Positions 1 to 12,800 of a stretch of DNA of 64,000 nucleotides are shown here, piece after piece. Within the stretch, counting starts at the first letter, position 1; the number at the start of each line of letters is the position of its first letter. The translations under genes were made by a program, and so were the position numbers. Source of the stretch: Salminus brasiliensis. Taxonomy: Eukaryota; Chordata; Actinopteri; Characiformes; Bryconidae. The notes beneath the pieces were generated by a model. It made no database searches. It was not told the DNA's origin and was given only the letters and a program-made list of their open reading frames with translations. The DNA is taken from NCBI RefSeq assembly GCF_030463535.1, contig NC_132893.1, forward strand, positions 29,638,782-29,702,781. Direction: 5' to 3'.

Positions 1-149
1 TGCAGGAACTCTATCCATGGTGTGTCCTCCGGGCTTCAAACCATGCATGGATGGAAGCGAGTGTATCCTCTATAGGCACGTGTGTGATGGAGAGAAGGAC
101 TGCGTGGATGGGTCTGACGAGAAGAATTGTGAACGCAGATGTAATAAAG
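1..149 (+). CDS. lrp13: lrp13 exon (partial): one LDLa repeat, C2 type
   Basis: The first visible exon is cut by the window edge. It reads through a complete LDLa ([16 protein letters not shown], then HVCDGEKDC and DGSDEKNC) and ends in phase 1 at a GTAAG donor after position 149. It closely matches the exon at 7920-8087 ([27 protein letters not shown]), including the Ala-Gly-Ser/Thr-rich lead-in, so it is the same module type. The exon's acceptor must lie just upstream of the window. Confidence 0.85.
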
Positions 150-3100
150 GTAAGATTAGCACAGAATATGCTTAAATCTCATTTGGACAATTTGGAGCTT
201 GTTGTTGGTGCTAGTAGTACGGGTGTACTACCCCCTAACTTGTGTATATTTTTGAATAGTCAAATTAACACAGTAGGCTAATATGGTGGATTTATATTTG
301 AAGAGCTTTTCAAAGACAGCGCTGTTGCATAGTAGAAGCCATCTACTTATGGTGTCCATACTTTCCCCTGAAGGTTGTTTTGATTCTTGCATTTGAAAAT
401 CAGGGTGCTTTGTAAGCAGGTTTATGGGCTCTATTAGAAACTAGACCAATTACAGTGATTTTTACCATCTCAGATCCCACTAAAACCAACTTGATGCCAT
501 TGCACTACAGATTGAATTGAATCTGTACTTACAGACTGCATTAGGTATACCACATTGTCAATATCCTTTTGTGCTTCTAACAAAAACGTATATACAGTGC
601 CCTCCATAATTATTGGCACCCCTGGTTAAGATGTGTTCTTTAGCTTCTATTATTTAGAGTTTTTTTCTAAATAATATAGGACCACGATGGAAAAAAAGAG
701 TAAAATCCAACCTTTAACTCAAATGAATTTTAAGGGAAAAAAATATCCCTGACTAAGAAATAATTATTCTTCATAAAATCACCTGTTCTACAATTATTGG
801 CACCCCTAACATTTCTTAGGAAATAAATGTAATTAAAGTATTTCTGTCAATTCTACAGTAGTTTACGAAGTTGATCAGAGTATGTAGAAACATTTAATTA
901 ATTCCCTGGGGTATAAATATGACGTGACACAGAGGCCATTTCTCTTCAACATGGGAAAGACAAAGAAACATACCATTCGAGTAAGGCAGATGTGTGTTGA
1001 CCTCCACAAGTCAGGCAATGGTTACAAGAAAATAGCCACTCACCTACACCTGTCCATATCTACTGTCAGAGGAATTATTAAGAAGTTTAAAACAACTGGA
1101 ACAGTGGTAAACAAGTCTGGACGAGGATGCAAGTTTATTTTGCCACCCCACACAGTGAGGAGGATGAATAAAAAGGTCTCCAAAGCTCACTGTTACAGAA
1201 TTACAACAAATGGTAGCTTCTTGGCGCTATCTGCATGCCAACAAGCTGTTTTGGAGGCCTGCACAGAAAAAACCTTTTCTCACTCACAATCATAAACGCA
1301 AACGTTTGGAGTTTGCTAAGCAGTACTGGAACTTCAACTGGGACCGTGTGCTTTGGTCAGACGAAACTAAGATAGAGCTTTTTGGCAACAAATGCTCTAA
1401 GTGGGTCTGGCGTAACGCAAGAGCTGAGTATGCAAAAAAGCACCTCATGCCCACTGTGAAATGTGGGGGAGGATCAGTGATGCTGTGGGCCTGTTTCTCT
1501 TCCAAAGGCCCTGGGAGCCTTGTTAGGGTGCATGGCATCATGAATGCTTTGAAATAACAGGACGTTTTAAAACAAAATCTGGTGGCTTCTGCCCAAAAGC
1601 TGAAGATGGGTCGTCACTAGGTCTTTCAGCAAGATAATGACCCAAAACATATGGCCAAATCTACACAGAAATGGTTCACCACACACAAAATCAAGCTCCT
1701 CCCATGGCCATCTCAGTCCCCAGACCTCAACCCTATTGAAAACCTGTGGGGTGAGCTGAAGAGGAGAGTGCAGAGGAGAGGACACAGGTCGCTGGATGAT
1801 TTAGAGAGATTGTGCAAAGAGGAATGGTCAAAGATTCCTCTATCTGTATTCTCCCATCTTGTGAAACATTATAAGAGAAGATTAGGTGCTGTTTTGTTGG
1901 CAAAAGGAGGTTGTACAAAGTATTAACATCAGGGGTGCCAATAATTGTGGTACACATGATTTGATGTTAAACAATTATTTCTTAATGTGGGATTTTTTCC
2001 TACTGAATAAATTCACTTGAGTTAAAGGTTGGATTTTACTCTTTTTTTCCATCGTGGTCCTATATTATTTAGAAAAAAACTCAATTCATTAGAAGCTAAA
2101 GAACACATCTTAACCAGGGGTGCCTATAATTATGGAGGGCACTGTGTATTAGTGAACCCATAGCTATCTATCAGGGATCCCTGGAGGACCCAGTATACCC
2201 TGTAAACCATTTTTATATTTAGCAGTTGCATTGCCCAGTTTATGATTTTCACTGAACCTGTTTTCTTTTAATCAGGCCAATTTCAGTGTGCCAACGGGAA
2301 GCTGTGCATACACAGGAAGCAGGTGTGTGATGGAACTGCTCACTGTCCGGATCGCTCGGATGAAGTGGATTGCTGTGGCAGTCACTGTGATGAGACTCGC
2401 TGCATTCCAGAAAAATTCCTGTGTGATGGAGAGAGAGACTGTGTAGATGGCACTGATGAAGCGGACTGCTGTGAGTTCTAGGATTTTACACTTTAGCTTT
2501 TTTTATTTTGTTTAAATAAACAGATTTGCTTCTTTTGCTCTATCTATGAAACATTCATTTAAATTCATTTAAATATTGTTGGCAAAATAATTCAAACAGC
2601 AAATATCTAATAATTCAACTTTACTCTCTTATTGTCCTTCTGGGTGTCTTTACAGCAAAAGATAATGAAAGTATTATGGCAAAAGCATCTTCCAAAGATG
2701 TGTCCACACTCTTATCAGCTTGGGCTCCAGTATGTACAAGTCCCTCTGTGCTGTGTAAAGGCACGCTGTTGTGCATTTCCCAGAGTCAGCTCTGTGATGG
2801 CAAGCCTGACTGTCCTGATGGCTCTGATGAGAACTCCTGTATAGGTTCATGTACAAATCTAGGTAACTTGCTTCAACCCTGGTCATTCAGAACTTATATT
2901 GGTGTATATTAGGCCTTAGGTCTGTCAACAGGTTCTGTGTTTTTATTCTGTTTATTTTTAGGCGACTTCCAGTGTAAGGACGGTAGAAAATGTGTTGAGA
3001 GGTACCTAGTCTGCAATGGACGCTTTGACTGCATTGATGGGTCTGATGAGGCAGGTTGCCCCACTGTTGCTGCAGAGGCTGCAGACAAAGCTCTGTTAAG

Positions 3101-6100
3101 GTGCCGTTTGGGTTCAAGGCTTTGTAAGGACGGCACTGACTGCGTCCTGCTTAGTCATGTGTGTGATGGGGAAAAGGACTGTAAGGACGGGTCTGATGAA
3201 GATGGCTGTGACCTTCAGTGTAGTCCAGGTCAGATATCTATTTTAATTATTTTAAATTGTCCAAATAACTGAGTTCTCCAGATGCTTCATCCATTCTTTA
3301 CATAACCTTTTTATGCTTACAAATTAATGCCATTTTCTACTCAGGCCAGTTTCAGTGCATTCGTGGCAAAAAGTGCATTGAGAGGAAGCAGGTCTGTGAT
3401 GGGACTCCTCAGTGTCAGGATGGCTCTGATGAAGCAAACTGCTGGAAACCTACAAGGAGCTGTGCTCTGCGCTGTGACCAAAACAGCCGCTGTATTCCAG
3501 AGGTCTTTATTTGTAATAGAAGGAAGGATTGCTGGGATGGGTCTGATGAATCTGACTGTGGTAAGTGGTTATTTCAGTCAGTGATTTTAACAGGTATGCA
3601 ATGAGCATGCAAATTTGACCTGGTATAGGGTTCTACTTTCGGGGGGTCCATAAAGCATTTGCTGTTCAGTTTATATTTTACAGTTTTCTACTAGTCAAGA
3701 GCATAAAAATGTTTGCTTTGCTTAACTTTGCTTAACCAGTTAATTTATGTGCCCTCAATATCCACAGGCAATTCTGCTGCTTATTTCCGCTGCAAAAGTC
3801 CATCTGTACCCTGTCTAGGAAGCACGCAGTGCATTTCCCAGCGCCAGCTCTGTGATGGAAGAAAGGATTGTTCGGATGGATCTGACGAGAGGCCGTGTAT
3901 TAAGAAGTGTCCCTATGATGGTAGTGAAATCTTCTGACGTTCCAAACAACATCAAAATTACATACAAGTTGATTTTTAATATAAATTGGCACTTTCTGCT
4001 CTAGGTGACTACCTGTGTCGGGACAGACGGAAATGTGTTGACATGAAACAGGTGTGTGATGGCCGTTTTCACTGCACTGATGGCTCTGATGAGGTGGGGT
4101 GTCCCACTGTGGCTACTGACACCACCACCCCAACAGCCCCCTTGAGATGCCGTTTGGGCTTGAAGCCCTGTAAGGATGGAAGTCAGTGCATCCTGTACAG
4201 TCATATGTGTGATGGAGAGGTAGACTGTAAGGATGGATCTGATGAGGAGGGGTGTGATGTTAATTGCAGAACAGGTATGGTGGAACCAAAATGCAAAATT
4301 GCAGTAAAAAAAAAGATCTCCTTTATCTTTACATATGTTTATGTGATTGTTTTACAGGGCAGTTCCAATGCGCTCATGGCAAGAAATGCATTGATGCTAA
4401 ACTTGTGTGTGATGGTAAGCCACAGTGCCAGGATCGCTCTGATGAAATGGGCTGCTTTACACGCACAAAGAGCTGCAGCCACCACTGTGATGATAAGACC
4501 CGCTGTATTCCGGATACATTCCTGTGTGATGGAGAGACCGACTGCGCAGATGGCAGTGATGAAGCAGACTGTGGTACCTTTTTTTTTATTTTTATTTTCC
4601 ATTGAAATAAAAACAAAAATAGCATAGAGGCAATGCCAACTTGCCCATATGTATACATGAATGGATGTGTGGAACCCTGTGATGGACTGGCACCCTGTTC
4701 AGGGGTATTCCTGCCTTGTAGATTGGTCGATAAGTGTTGACAACAGGTTTATAAGTTATAGTCCTGGAAGAGGGCAACAATTCATAGTCTTATAATAAAA
4801 AAAGACTGTATACTTACTGATGTCCTGACTCTGTGAAGGTGTTCTTTGAATTCTTCATTCTTTAAATGAATTAAATGTATTAAATGCTAACCTCTACATT
4901 TCATATTCTAGGTTACCCCACCCAGGTCAGAAGCTGTGATAGCCCCTCTTTGTTGTGTGGAGGGGGGAAATTGTGCATCCCCAGCACTCAGGTGTGTGAC
5001 GGAAACCGTGACTGCCCAGATGGCTTCGATGAAGAGTCTTGCTTGAAAAGATGTCCAAAGAAAGGTTAGGGGAAGCGGCTGCATGCGCAACATGGGCAAA
5101 ATGCTAGAATTGTGATTGTATTGCAGCATGGGTCATGTGTTTTTGTGATGTGCCGTATTTAAAAGGCGCCCTAGAATGCAGAGTGAGTTGATGTAAACAT
5201 AGTAAGTGTGCGATTTACTATGTTCATATGTCGAGGGGTGATCAGCAACAAGATTTACAAGATTTTTTTATGGAGGATTAATGGAGGGGAAACAACGCAA
5301 CCCATAAGCTCTGCTTTTATTGGCCAAGTTATGACACCTGTGAACATGCTAAACCCAGATATTATAGCATAGTTTTAACACTGTAACAAAAACAATGTTC
5401 ATTGTGCCGTTAGCAAGCTGAAGAAATTGTAGCCTATAACCTTTTAGCCTTGGCCCCACTCACTTCCCCAGATTTGGCTTTCTAAAGATCTTACCAGTGT
5501 AAAAAACATTATAAAAATAATTACTTAAATAATAATAAAAGAAAAGCGCCACCCTATTTTGATTTGTTTTAGCTCCAGTTTGTTTCAGCTAAGGTGGTCT
5601 AGTTTGTTTTCAAGTGAGCAGACAATGGAGAAAAGACATGGTTAAAGTTAGCATTAGCTGTTGGTGTCAATCCCTGTTTGCACCCCCCAGCTTTTGCTTC
5701 CTTGCTTGCAGAGTTTGAAGTCCCCTTCTGTTGACACTGGCAGAAGGAAATCTGTGGGTGGGGTTTATGTAAATTTAAGGACTGTACATTTAACGAGTCA
5801 AGACTGTTGCATAACAGTTTCGGTGTTTTATAGGGTGAACATGATCTCTCCACAGATGCAGGTGGCTTTTATAATAACTAGTTTTGTTTGTTTGTTTTTT
5901 TGCTCCCTTATTAAATGCAGGTCAGTTCCTGTGCAAGGACAGGAGAAGGTGCATTGAGAAGTACCAAGTCTGTGACGGACGCTCTGACTGTGCTGATGCC
6001 TCTGATGAGGGGCGTTGCCCCACTGTTGCTGTAACAACCAGCACGGCAGCTCCCTTGAGGTGCCGTTTGGGCTCGAAGCTCTGTAAGGATGGCAGTGAAT

Positions 6101-6798
6101 GCATTTTGCTTAGTCATGTGTGTGATGGAGAGGTGGACTGTAAGGACGGATCCGATGAAGAGGAATGTGAACGTCAGTGCAAAGCCCGTAAGTAGTACAG
6201 CTATGTGGTTTCTAATGAAATCCAGTTCTTCGGATGTGTGACGTTTTTAATGTTTCTTCAGATCAGTTCCACTGTGCTCATGGGAGGATGTGCATAGACA
6301 AGAAGCTGGTCTGTGATGGGACTCCTCAGTGTCAGGATCGCTCTGATGAAATGGGCTGCTTTACTACATCTGAAGGCTGCAGCCACCACTGTGACGAGAA
6401 GACCCGCTGTATTCCAGAAAGCTTCCTGTGCGATGGAGAGAGAGACTGTGCGGACGGCACTGATGAAGCAGGCTGCCGTGAGTAGTGTTGAACAGAAGTG
6501 CACAAAATTATGGGAACAGAAGTGTGATCAGTGTGATTAGAAATGGAGACTGCTGCTGTAAATTCATTGATATCAAGCTCTCCCATTACTACTTTTTGGA
6601 CAGGTTTTAGGCAGGCTCTTCATCTAAGCCATCTGGGGAATTTTAAGGCTGTAGTTGAGGGGAGTGCAATAGGGTGTAGCCTTTGAACTAACTTCAATTA
6701 TCAAGTTGATGTTTCCATTATTTTGTCTGTGACTGGTAGATTATTGTTTATTTGTATTTTTTGGTGTTGCTTGCTGCATCCTTCAGTTTTAATAATGC

Positions 6799-6839
<41 letters not shown>

Positions 6840-9800
6840 TTGTAGTTTGTAAGATTTGTTTTAAGGCTTTGGCTCTTAATGATTCTTGAAAATGTTGTTT
6901 TTGTTTGTTTATTTGTTTGTTTGTTTGTCCCCCCAGCTCCTGCCACTAAAGCTCCTTCATACAAGTCCTCCACTGAAGTGTACTGTAAAAGTCCGTCTGT
7001 GCAGTGTGAAGGAACATCCCTGTGCATCAGTCAGTCTCAGCTGTGTGATGGAAAGTTGGACTGTCCTGATGGGTTTGATGAGGTCCGCTGTATACAGGCA
7101 TGCTCAGATCCAGGTACTATATTAATATGGTCGGGGGGGAGGTGTAAATGGGATAAGAACCAAATCAATTTGTCATTGTATCCAGCCACCATAATGGTTA
7201 TATTTCTAGATTTCATGTCTTTTATTGAATTCATATTCAATTATATACACAGTCATATCAGAATATTATGAATGAACTTCTGTTGGCATCTGTTGTGCTG
7301 ATATGAGTGAATCGCCCCCCCCCCCCCCCAATATCTGCTCTGTGGTGGTCCAACTGGGGTTCATGAGCATTGAAAAACAGGGTGAATATAGATGTGGAAA
7401 TCTCTATAGAATAATTTTTTTTTTCTGGTAAAAAAAACTCACAGGAATGCCATCCTCTAGATGGAATTTCAGGATTCGACTATAGATATTCAATGATTGC
7501 TTTACCCTATCATTTAGTCAGGAGAGAAACCAAGAAGGGCGAGTGGCCATATTACACTGGAATGCTTCTTCCTTATAATATCCTGCATCTCAGTTGCCCT
7601 TTCTTCAGATGAAGACTGATTTTCCTTTTCTAGGCCAGTTCCTGTGTAAGAACAGGAGACTGTGTATTGAGATGACTTTGTTGTGTGACGGCAACTCCGA
7701 CTGCCCTGACGGTTCAGATGAGCTGCGGTGTCCTCCTTGTTCTCGCCACTGTGATGATGGGACGATGTGTCTGACCAGCCAGCAGTTCTGTGATGGCAAG
7801 ATGGACTGTAGAGACGGCTCAGATGAAAGAAACTGCTGTATGTTCTGCTCTGAATAAGTGCAGTTTGAAATTAATGATGTTTTATGTATTGATTCCTATT
7901 TTTTGAATGTCTAAATTAGACAACAGCGAAGGCACAGCTGCAGGATCTTCAACCCTGAGATGCAGACTAGGCTTCAAAGCATGCAGGGATGGGAGTGAGT
8001 GTATCCTCTACAGTCATGTATGTGATGGAGAGAAGGACTGCAAGGACGGGTCGGATGAGAAGGACTGTGAACAGCAGTGTAAAAAGGGTAAAGAGATACC
8101 ATTGTATCTAGCCACCATGATGGTTCTATTCCTAGGTTTAATGTCTTTTTATTTATATTTTATAATTATACACACACATCAGAATATTATGAATGAACTT
8201 GCCCCTTTATGTCTGTGCTGGGATGAGTGAATCAGACGCAGCAGTGCTGCTGAAGTTTTTAGACACCTTGGCATCACTGCTGTACTGAGAACAGTCCACC
8301 AACCGGAAATATCCAGCTAACAGCGTTCTGTGGGGAGTGTCCACTGACCACTTATGAAGGACTAGAGGATGACAACACAAAGTTAGAGAAAGAAGCTCAT
8401 CTGTTGCTGCACAGTTTAATAGACACTCTAGCAGTGAGTGGACACTGTGTTTAAACACCTGCTCTGTGGTTGTCCAGGAGCAAGAAGTACCATTTCTTGC
8501 ATAATCCTGCTTTAATAAGGGAATATATATATAGATCAGTCACATTAGGTTAAATAAGTCCTTGTAAAGCGATTTTATTGCAAGTCAGTTTGGCACAATT
8601 TTATTCCATAAATCATAAACATTTCACACAATGTAAAGAACTGCCAGATTTGTCAAAAACTGCAGAAATGGATACACAAGGTTTGTGGGTCTGGGATAGT
8701 TTTATTAATTTACTGTCTTGCTCATGACATGCTAGCATTTGGGTAAAACTAGAGCTTTGTCCAGCAAAAGTCATTTGCTGTCAAAATTACAAGTCAAAAT
8801 TTCTGTTTTAAACCTTGCTAGTGTGCCCCCAAGTTTTTAAATTCAATTCTGTGTCTGTAATTCCCCCTCTATTATGTAGTGGTGGGCATTGATCTTTCAA
8901 ATGTTGCCACATGTCATGACACAAAGTCCTCTGATTGGCTTTGTGTACCCCAACCGCACCTCAGTAAGCCTTTGCACACTTATTGTTAAACCCCTCAAAT
9001 GAGCTGAAACGGTGGGAGGCGGCAGATTTTAATAGGGGATGAAAAGATGTGTGACATTTGAAGATGGCAGGTCATTTGTACCTCTTACAAGTACTTTACA
9101 TAAAAAAATCAAGCCTAGCATAAATTAAAGATTGTGGACGAGATGTTGGATTTTTAACCCAGTGCAAATCTGCAGCATTCATAGGCTTTAAATGTCGAAG
9201 TGTGGAATAAATGGGCATCTGTAATTAACTAAACTCCCTCAGTAATTAGCAGTTCCATTGTAGTCCACCCATTCTAAAGTATTTAAAAAGTCCTGTTAAA
9301 GCACATCTTCATCCCTGCTGTGTTGCATAGCTTTAGCTCTGTCACTTTCAGGCTATGAAAGTATATACTGTTATTTTTGCATATGAATCTGTGCAGAACT
9401 TCTTCATCTGACAGTACCGGAGTCTGTGTAATAAGAGAACGCTCAGGATATGTTTTCCATGCTTGCAGCTTTTTCATGTGTCTTTGTAACCCACCAGGTC
9501 GCTTTCAGTGTGCTCATGGGAAGATGTGTATAGACATGAAGCAGGTATGTGACGGGACTCCTCAGTGTCAAGATCGCTCTGATGAAATAAACTGCTTTAA
9601 ACTGTCGGAGGATTGCCACCATCACTGTGACAACAGAACTCGTTGCCTCCCTGAAAGCTTCGTCTGCGATGGCGAGAGAGACTGCTTTGATGGGACAGAT
9701 GAGGTTGGCTGTGGTGAGTCAGAAAAAGCATAGGATCTGTAGTACACTCTTAACAAAAAGGTGTTTGGACCCTTGAACCCTTTGGGTCAGTGTTGCTCAA

Positions 9801-12800
9801 CCCTCTGGAGTCTATGAATGTGCAAGCATGCCACATGTGATGTTTCTTGAGTAGAGTCCACCAGTGGGGCAGTGGCCGGTCTGCAGTTTTAGCTCTAGGC
9901 TATTGATGACAGGGTTGTGGGTTTGATACACTGGCGCTGCAAACTTCCACTGTTGGGGCCCTTAAGCAAGGCCCTTCACCCTCTCTGCTCCCCGGACGCT
10001 GGAGTTTGCTACCCACCGCTCTGGGTGTGTGTGCAGAGGACACATTTCGCTGTACGTAGTCCAGTGACAAAAACACTCAAAGTCGTCTTGTGCCTCTCGC
10101 CATATTACATACTGTTTTATTCATATGTTCCATTACTTTTGTGAACCTAAGACTCTGGTATAGTCATTTTAGGCACCAAAACAATCCGTCCACATGAGTA
10201 AAGGTTTGTTTTTTACAGGAAATATTGAGAATTTAAGATTGGACTTCAGATTTTCAGGTTTAGTGTCAGACTATCTCTTTACACAGTGCTTTAGGTTACA
10301 TTGGGTCTCATTATAGAGGAAGCTGACATTGTTCTATAATTTTATTTTATATAAAATATGGGTGTTCTCTTATGCACATGCCTTTTAAAAAACAAATTTA
10401 AGATGATATGCGAAAACCTGGACTCCAGAGGGTTATATTTGGGCTTTATCTGTATTTTTTTTATTTTATTTTTTTTCCCTCATAATCCCTCCTGTCATGT
10501 GATTGTTTTAACAACTCCCCCGCCCGACCACTGCCAGTGTTGCATGCAGTTTTAAAAAGATTTGTTAATATTCAGTGTGAAATCCTTACCTTTTTCCTAA
10601 ATTAGCGCCAGAGCCATGTTCAGTTGGGCATTTCCAGTGTGCCAATGGCCAGTGTGTCTCTGCAAAGCTCCACTGCGATGGTCATGCAGACTGCCGAGAT
10701 CATTCTGATGAGAAAGGCTGTCGCAAACCTCCACACTGCCCCCTGGGAAAGCGTTGTCCTCACAGCCATGGGTGTCTGCTGAGCGAGTGGTTCTGTGATG
10801 GGCATAAGGACTGCACCGATGGCTCTGATGAACAGGTGAGGACATGTCTGAATTCTCCCTGCTTAATCTGAGGTTGTGTCTTATTAGCACACATTTAGCT
10901 AGAATTCTGTGCCAGTATTGCCTTGTCAAGGTCTGTGGAAGTTAATTGTAGTCAGACACCAGTGGGTGATTAACTTCAGACACTGCTGAATAACTCCACT
11001 GTGTAATAAATGAGTGATTTTTGCTTTAGAACTGCAAGACCTCTACATTACAATGTGGGGAGTTCCAGTGGTCATGTGCGTCAAAAACTCAGTGCATTCC
11101 CACATCTTGGAGGTGTGATGGCACAAAGGACTGTAAAGACAAGAGTGATGAAGCTGGATGTGAGTGTATCGTCTGTTTCTGCTGTTTACTAAGCTCTGCT
11201 ATAGAATAGACCTGCACAATATGGGCCAAATCATTTATTGCATTCTAGATAGTTAACTTAACAACTCAACCTGCATTATTTTAAAGAATTATTTATATAT
11301 TTGAGAAAAATGTCCTATTCTATATTATAAAAATTCCCATGATATAGCAGCCCTGCTGTAGTGTCCCTAAAAGGTTTCTGTTCTCTGTCTTTCAGGTGCT
11401 AAAGCAAAATGCCCAAGTCACCTATTTCAGTGTGGGAGTGGGGAGTGTGTAAACCCCAGACTGGGATGTAATGGCATCGCTGACTGTGTGGATGGCTCTG
11501 ATGAGGGTCTAGGTTGTCTCAACAATAACTGTTCCAGCTCACGGAAGCAACAGTGTGAACAGTACTGTATCAGAACTCCCCAAGGAGCGGTTAGTGATTA
11601 TGTATTTTTAGAAAATTGCCCCTCTCAGTAATTTCCCAGCTGAAGCTCTGAAATTGCTGTCCTGATTTCTCTCCAGTATGTAATCTTAATCTGAATTCAG
11701 CTCTTGGTATTCAGTGTTTTGTAGCATAATTAGCTTAAGAGAGGTTGTCAGTGTCTCTTTTCTTGTTCTCCACTTTTCTCTCTCAGAGGTGTGGCTGTCG
11801 GGAAGGGTTTCGACTCCAAGCAGACGGTTTGTCCTGTGTGGATATAGACGAGTGTAGTGAGATTCAGCCTCCTATGTGCAGTCATAAGTGCCATAACACG
11901 CATGGCTCTTATGTCTGCCAGTGTCATCTAGGTTTCCTACTAGAGCCAGATGGCAGAACCTGCAAGAGTCCAGGTGTGTGTGTGTTGTGTTGTGTTGTGT
12001 TGTGTTGTGTTGCTAATAAACTTGTGAAAAGGGGAATCCGGTGGGCAGGCGGTGTTATGCACTACACTAAACCAATCACAGTGTGCATTGTTGCATACAG
12101 GTGAATTTCTAATGGCTTTTACTGTTTCTACATTTTGTCTAGAAAAGCCTCACACTGTCACTTACCTGGTTCTGTATTTTTATGCTGCATGCAGAGGAGC
12201 CCCATCTTTTGGCTGCGGTGCAGTATGAGCTGCTATTTAAGGACCTGCGGAGTGGCAACCTCCAATTACTGCTTCCCCCAGGCCAGACACCCATCTTCTC
12301 TCTGGACTATGACCTGATGGAGCAGAAGCTGTTCTGGGTCAGTCTAGCGGAAAAGAGCATCAAATATGCTGTCCATGGAGACCAGGGCAACATCAAGGCA
12401 CTTGTTAAAGGTCGGGCACAAAAAGCAAGCAATGCACACACACAGCTTCTTTAGTCACTGTAGAGCAGTATTTCCAATAGTATAGGACTCTCTGGAGCAG
12501 ATAAACATGAACCTATTGATAACCTGGCTAATGCCAGGCATGGGCTAGAGGGGTATTAGGCCCCCAGCATTGAGCTGTGGAGCAGTGGAACTGTGTTCTC
12601 TGGATGGGATGTGTCAGATATTTGGGATGTGTTGGATGATGTGGGGGTGGGGGTCATCAAACTTCCTGACCTCATTAATATATTTGTTGCTGAATGCAAT
12701 CAAATCCTCACAGAGTTGCTCCGAGTTCTGCCTGTTCTCCACCAAATCAGTCTTGTCCCTGCATAGGTGTGAAGTCTGACTCTATTGCTGTGGACTGGAT

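Noticed and set aside
4640-4720. Fragment GTGATGGACTGGCACCCTGT
   Set aside because: It recalls a common fish retroelement piece, but it is too short here to place as an element.
9860-9930. Possible tRNA gene
   Set aside because: A- and B-box-like sequences are present, but the molecule does not fold as a tRNA and continues into a SINE body.
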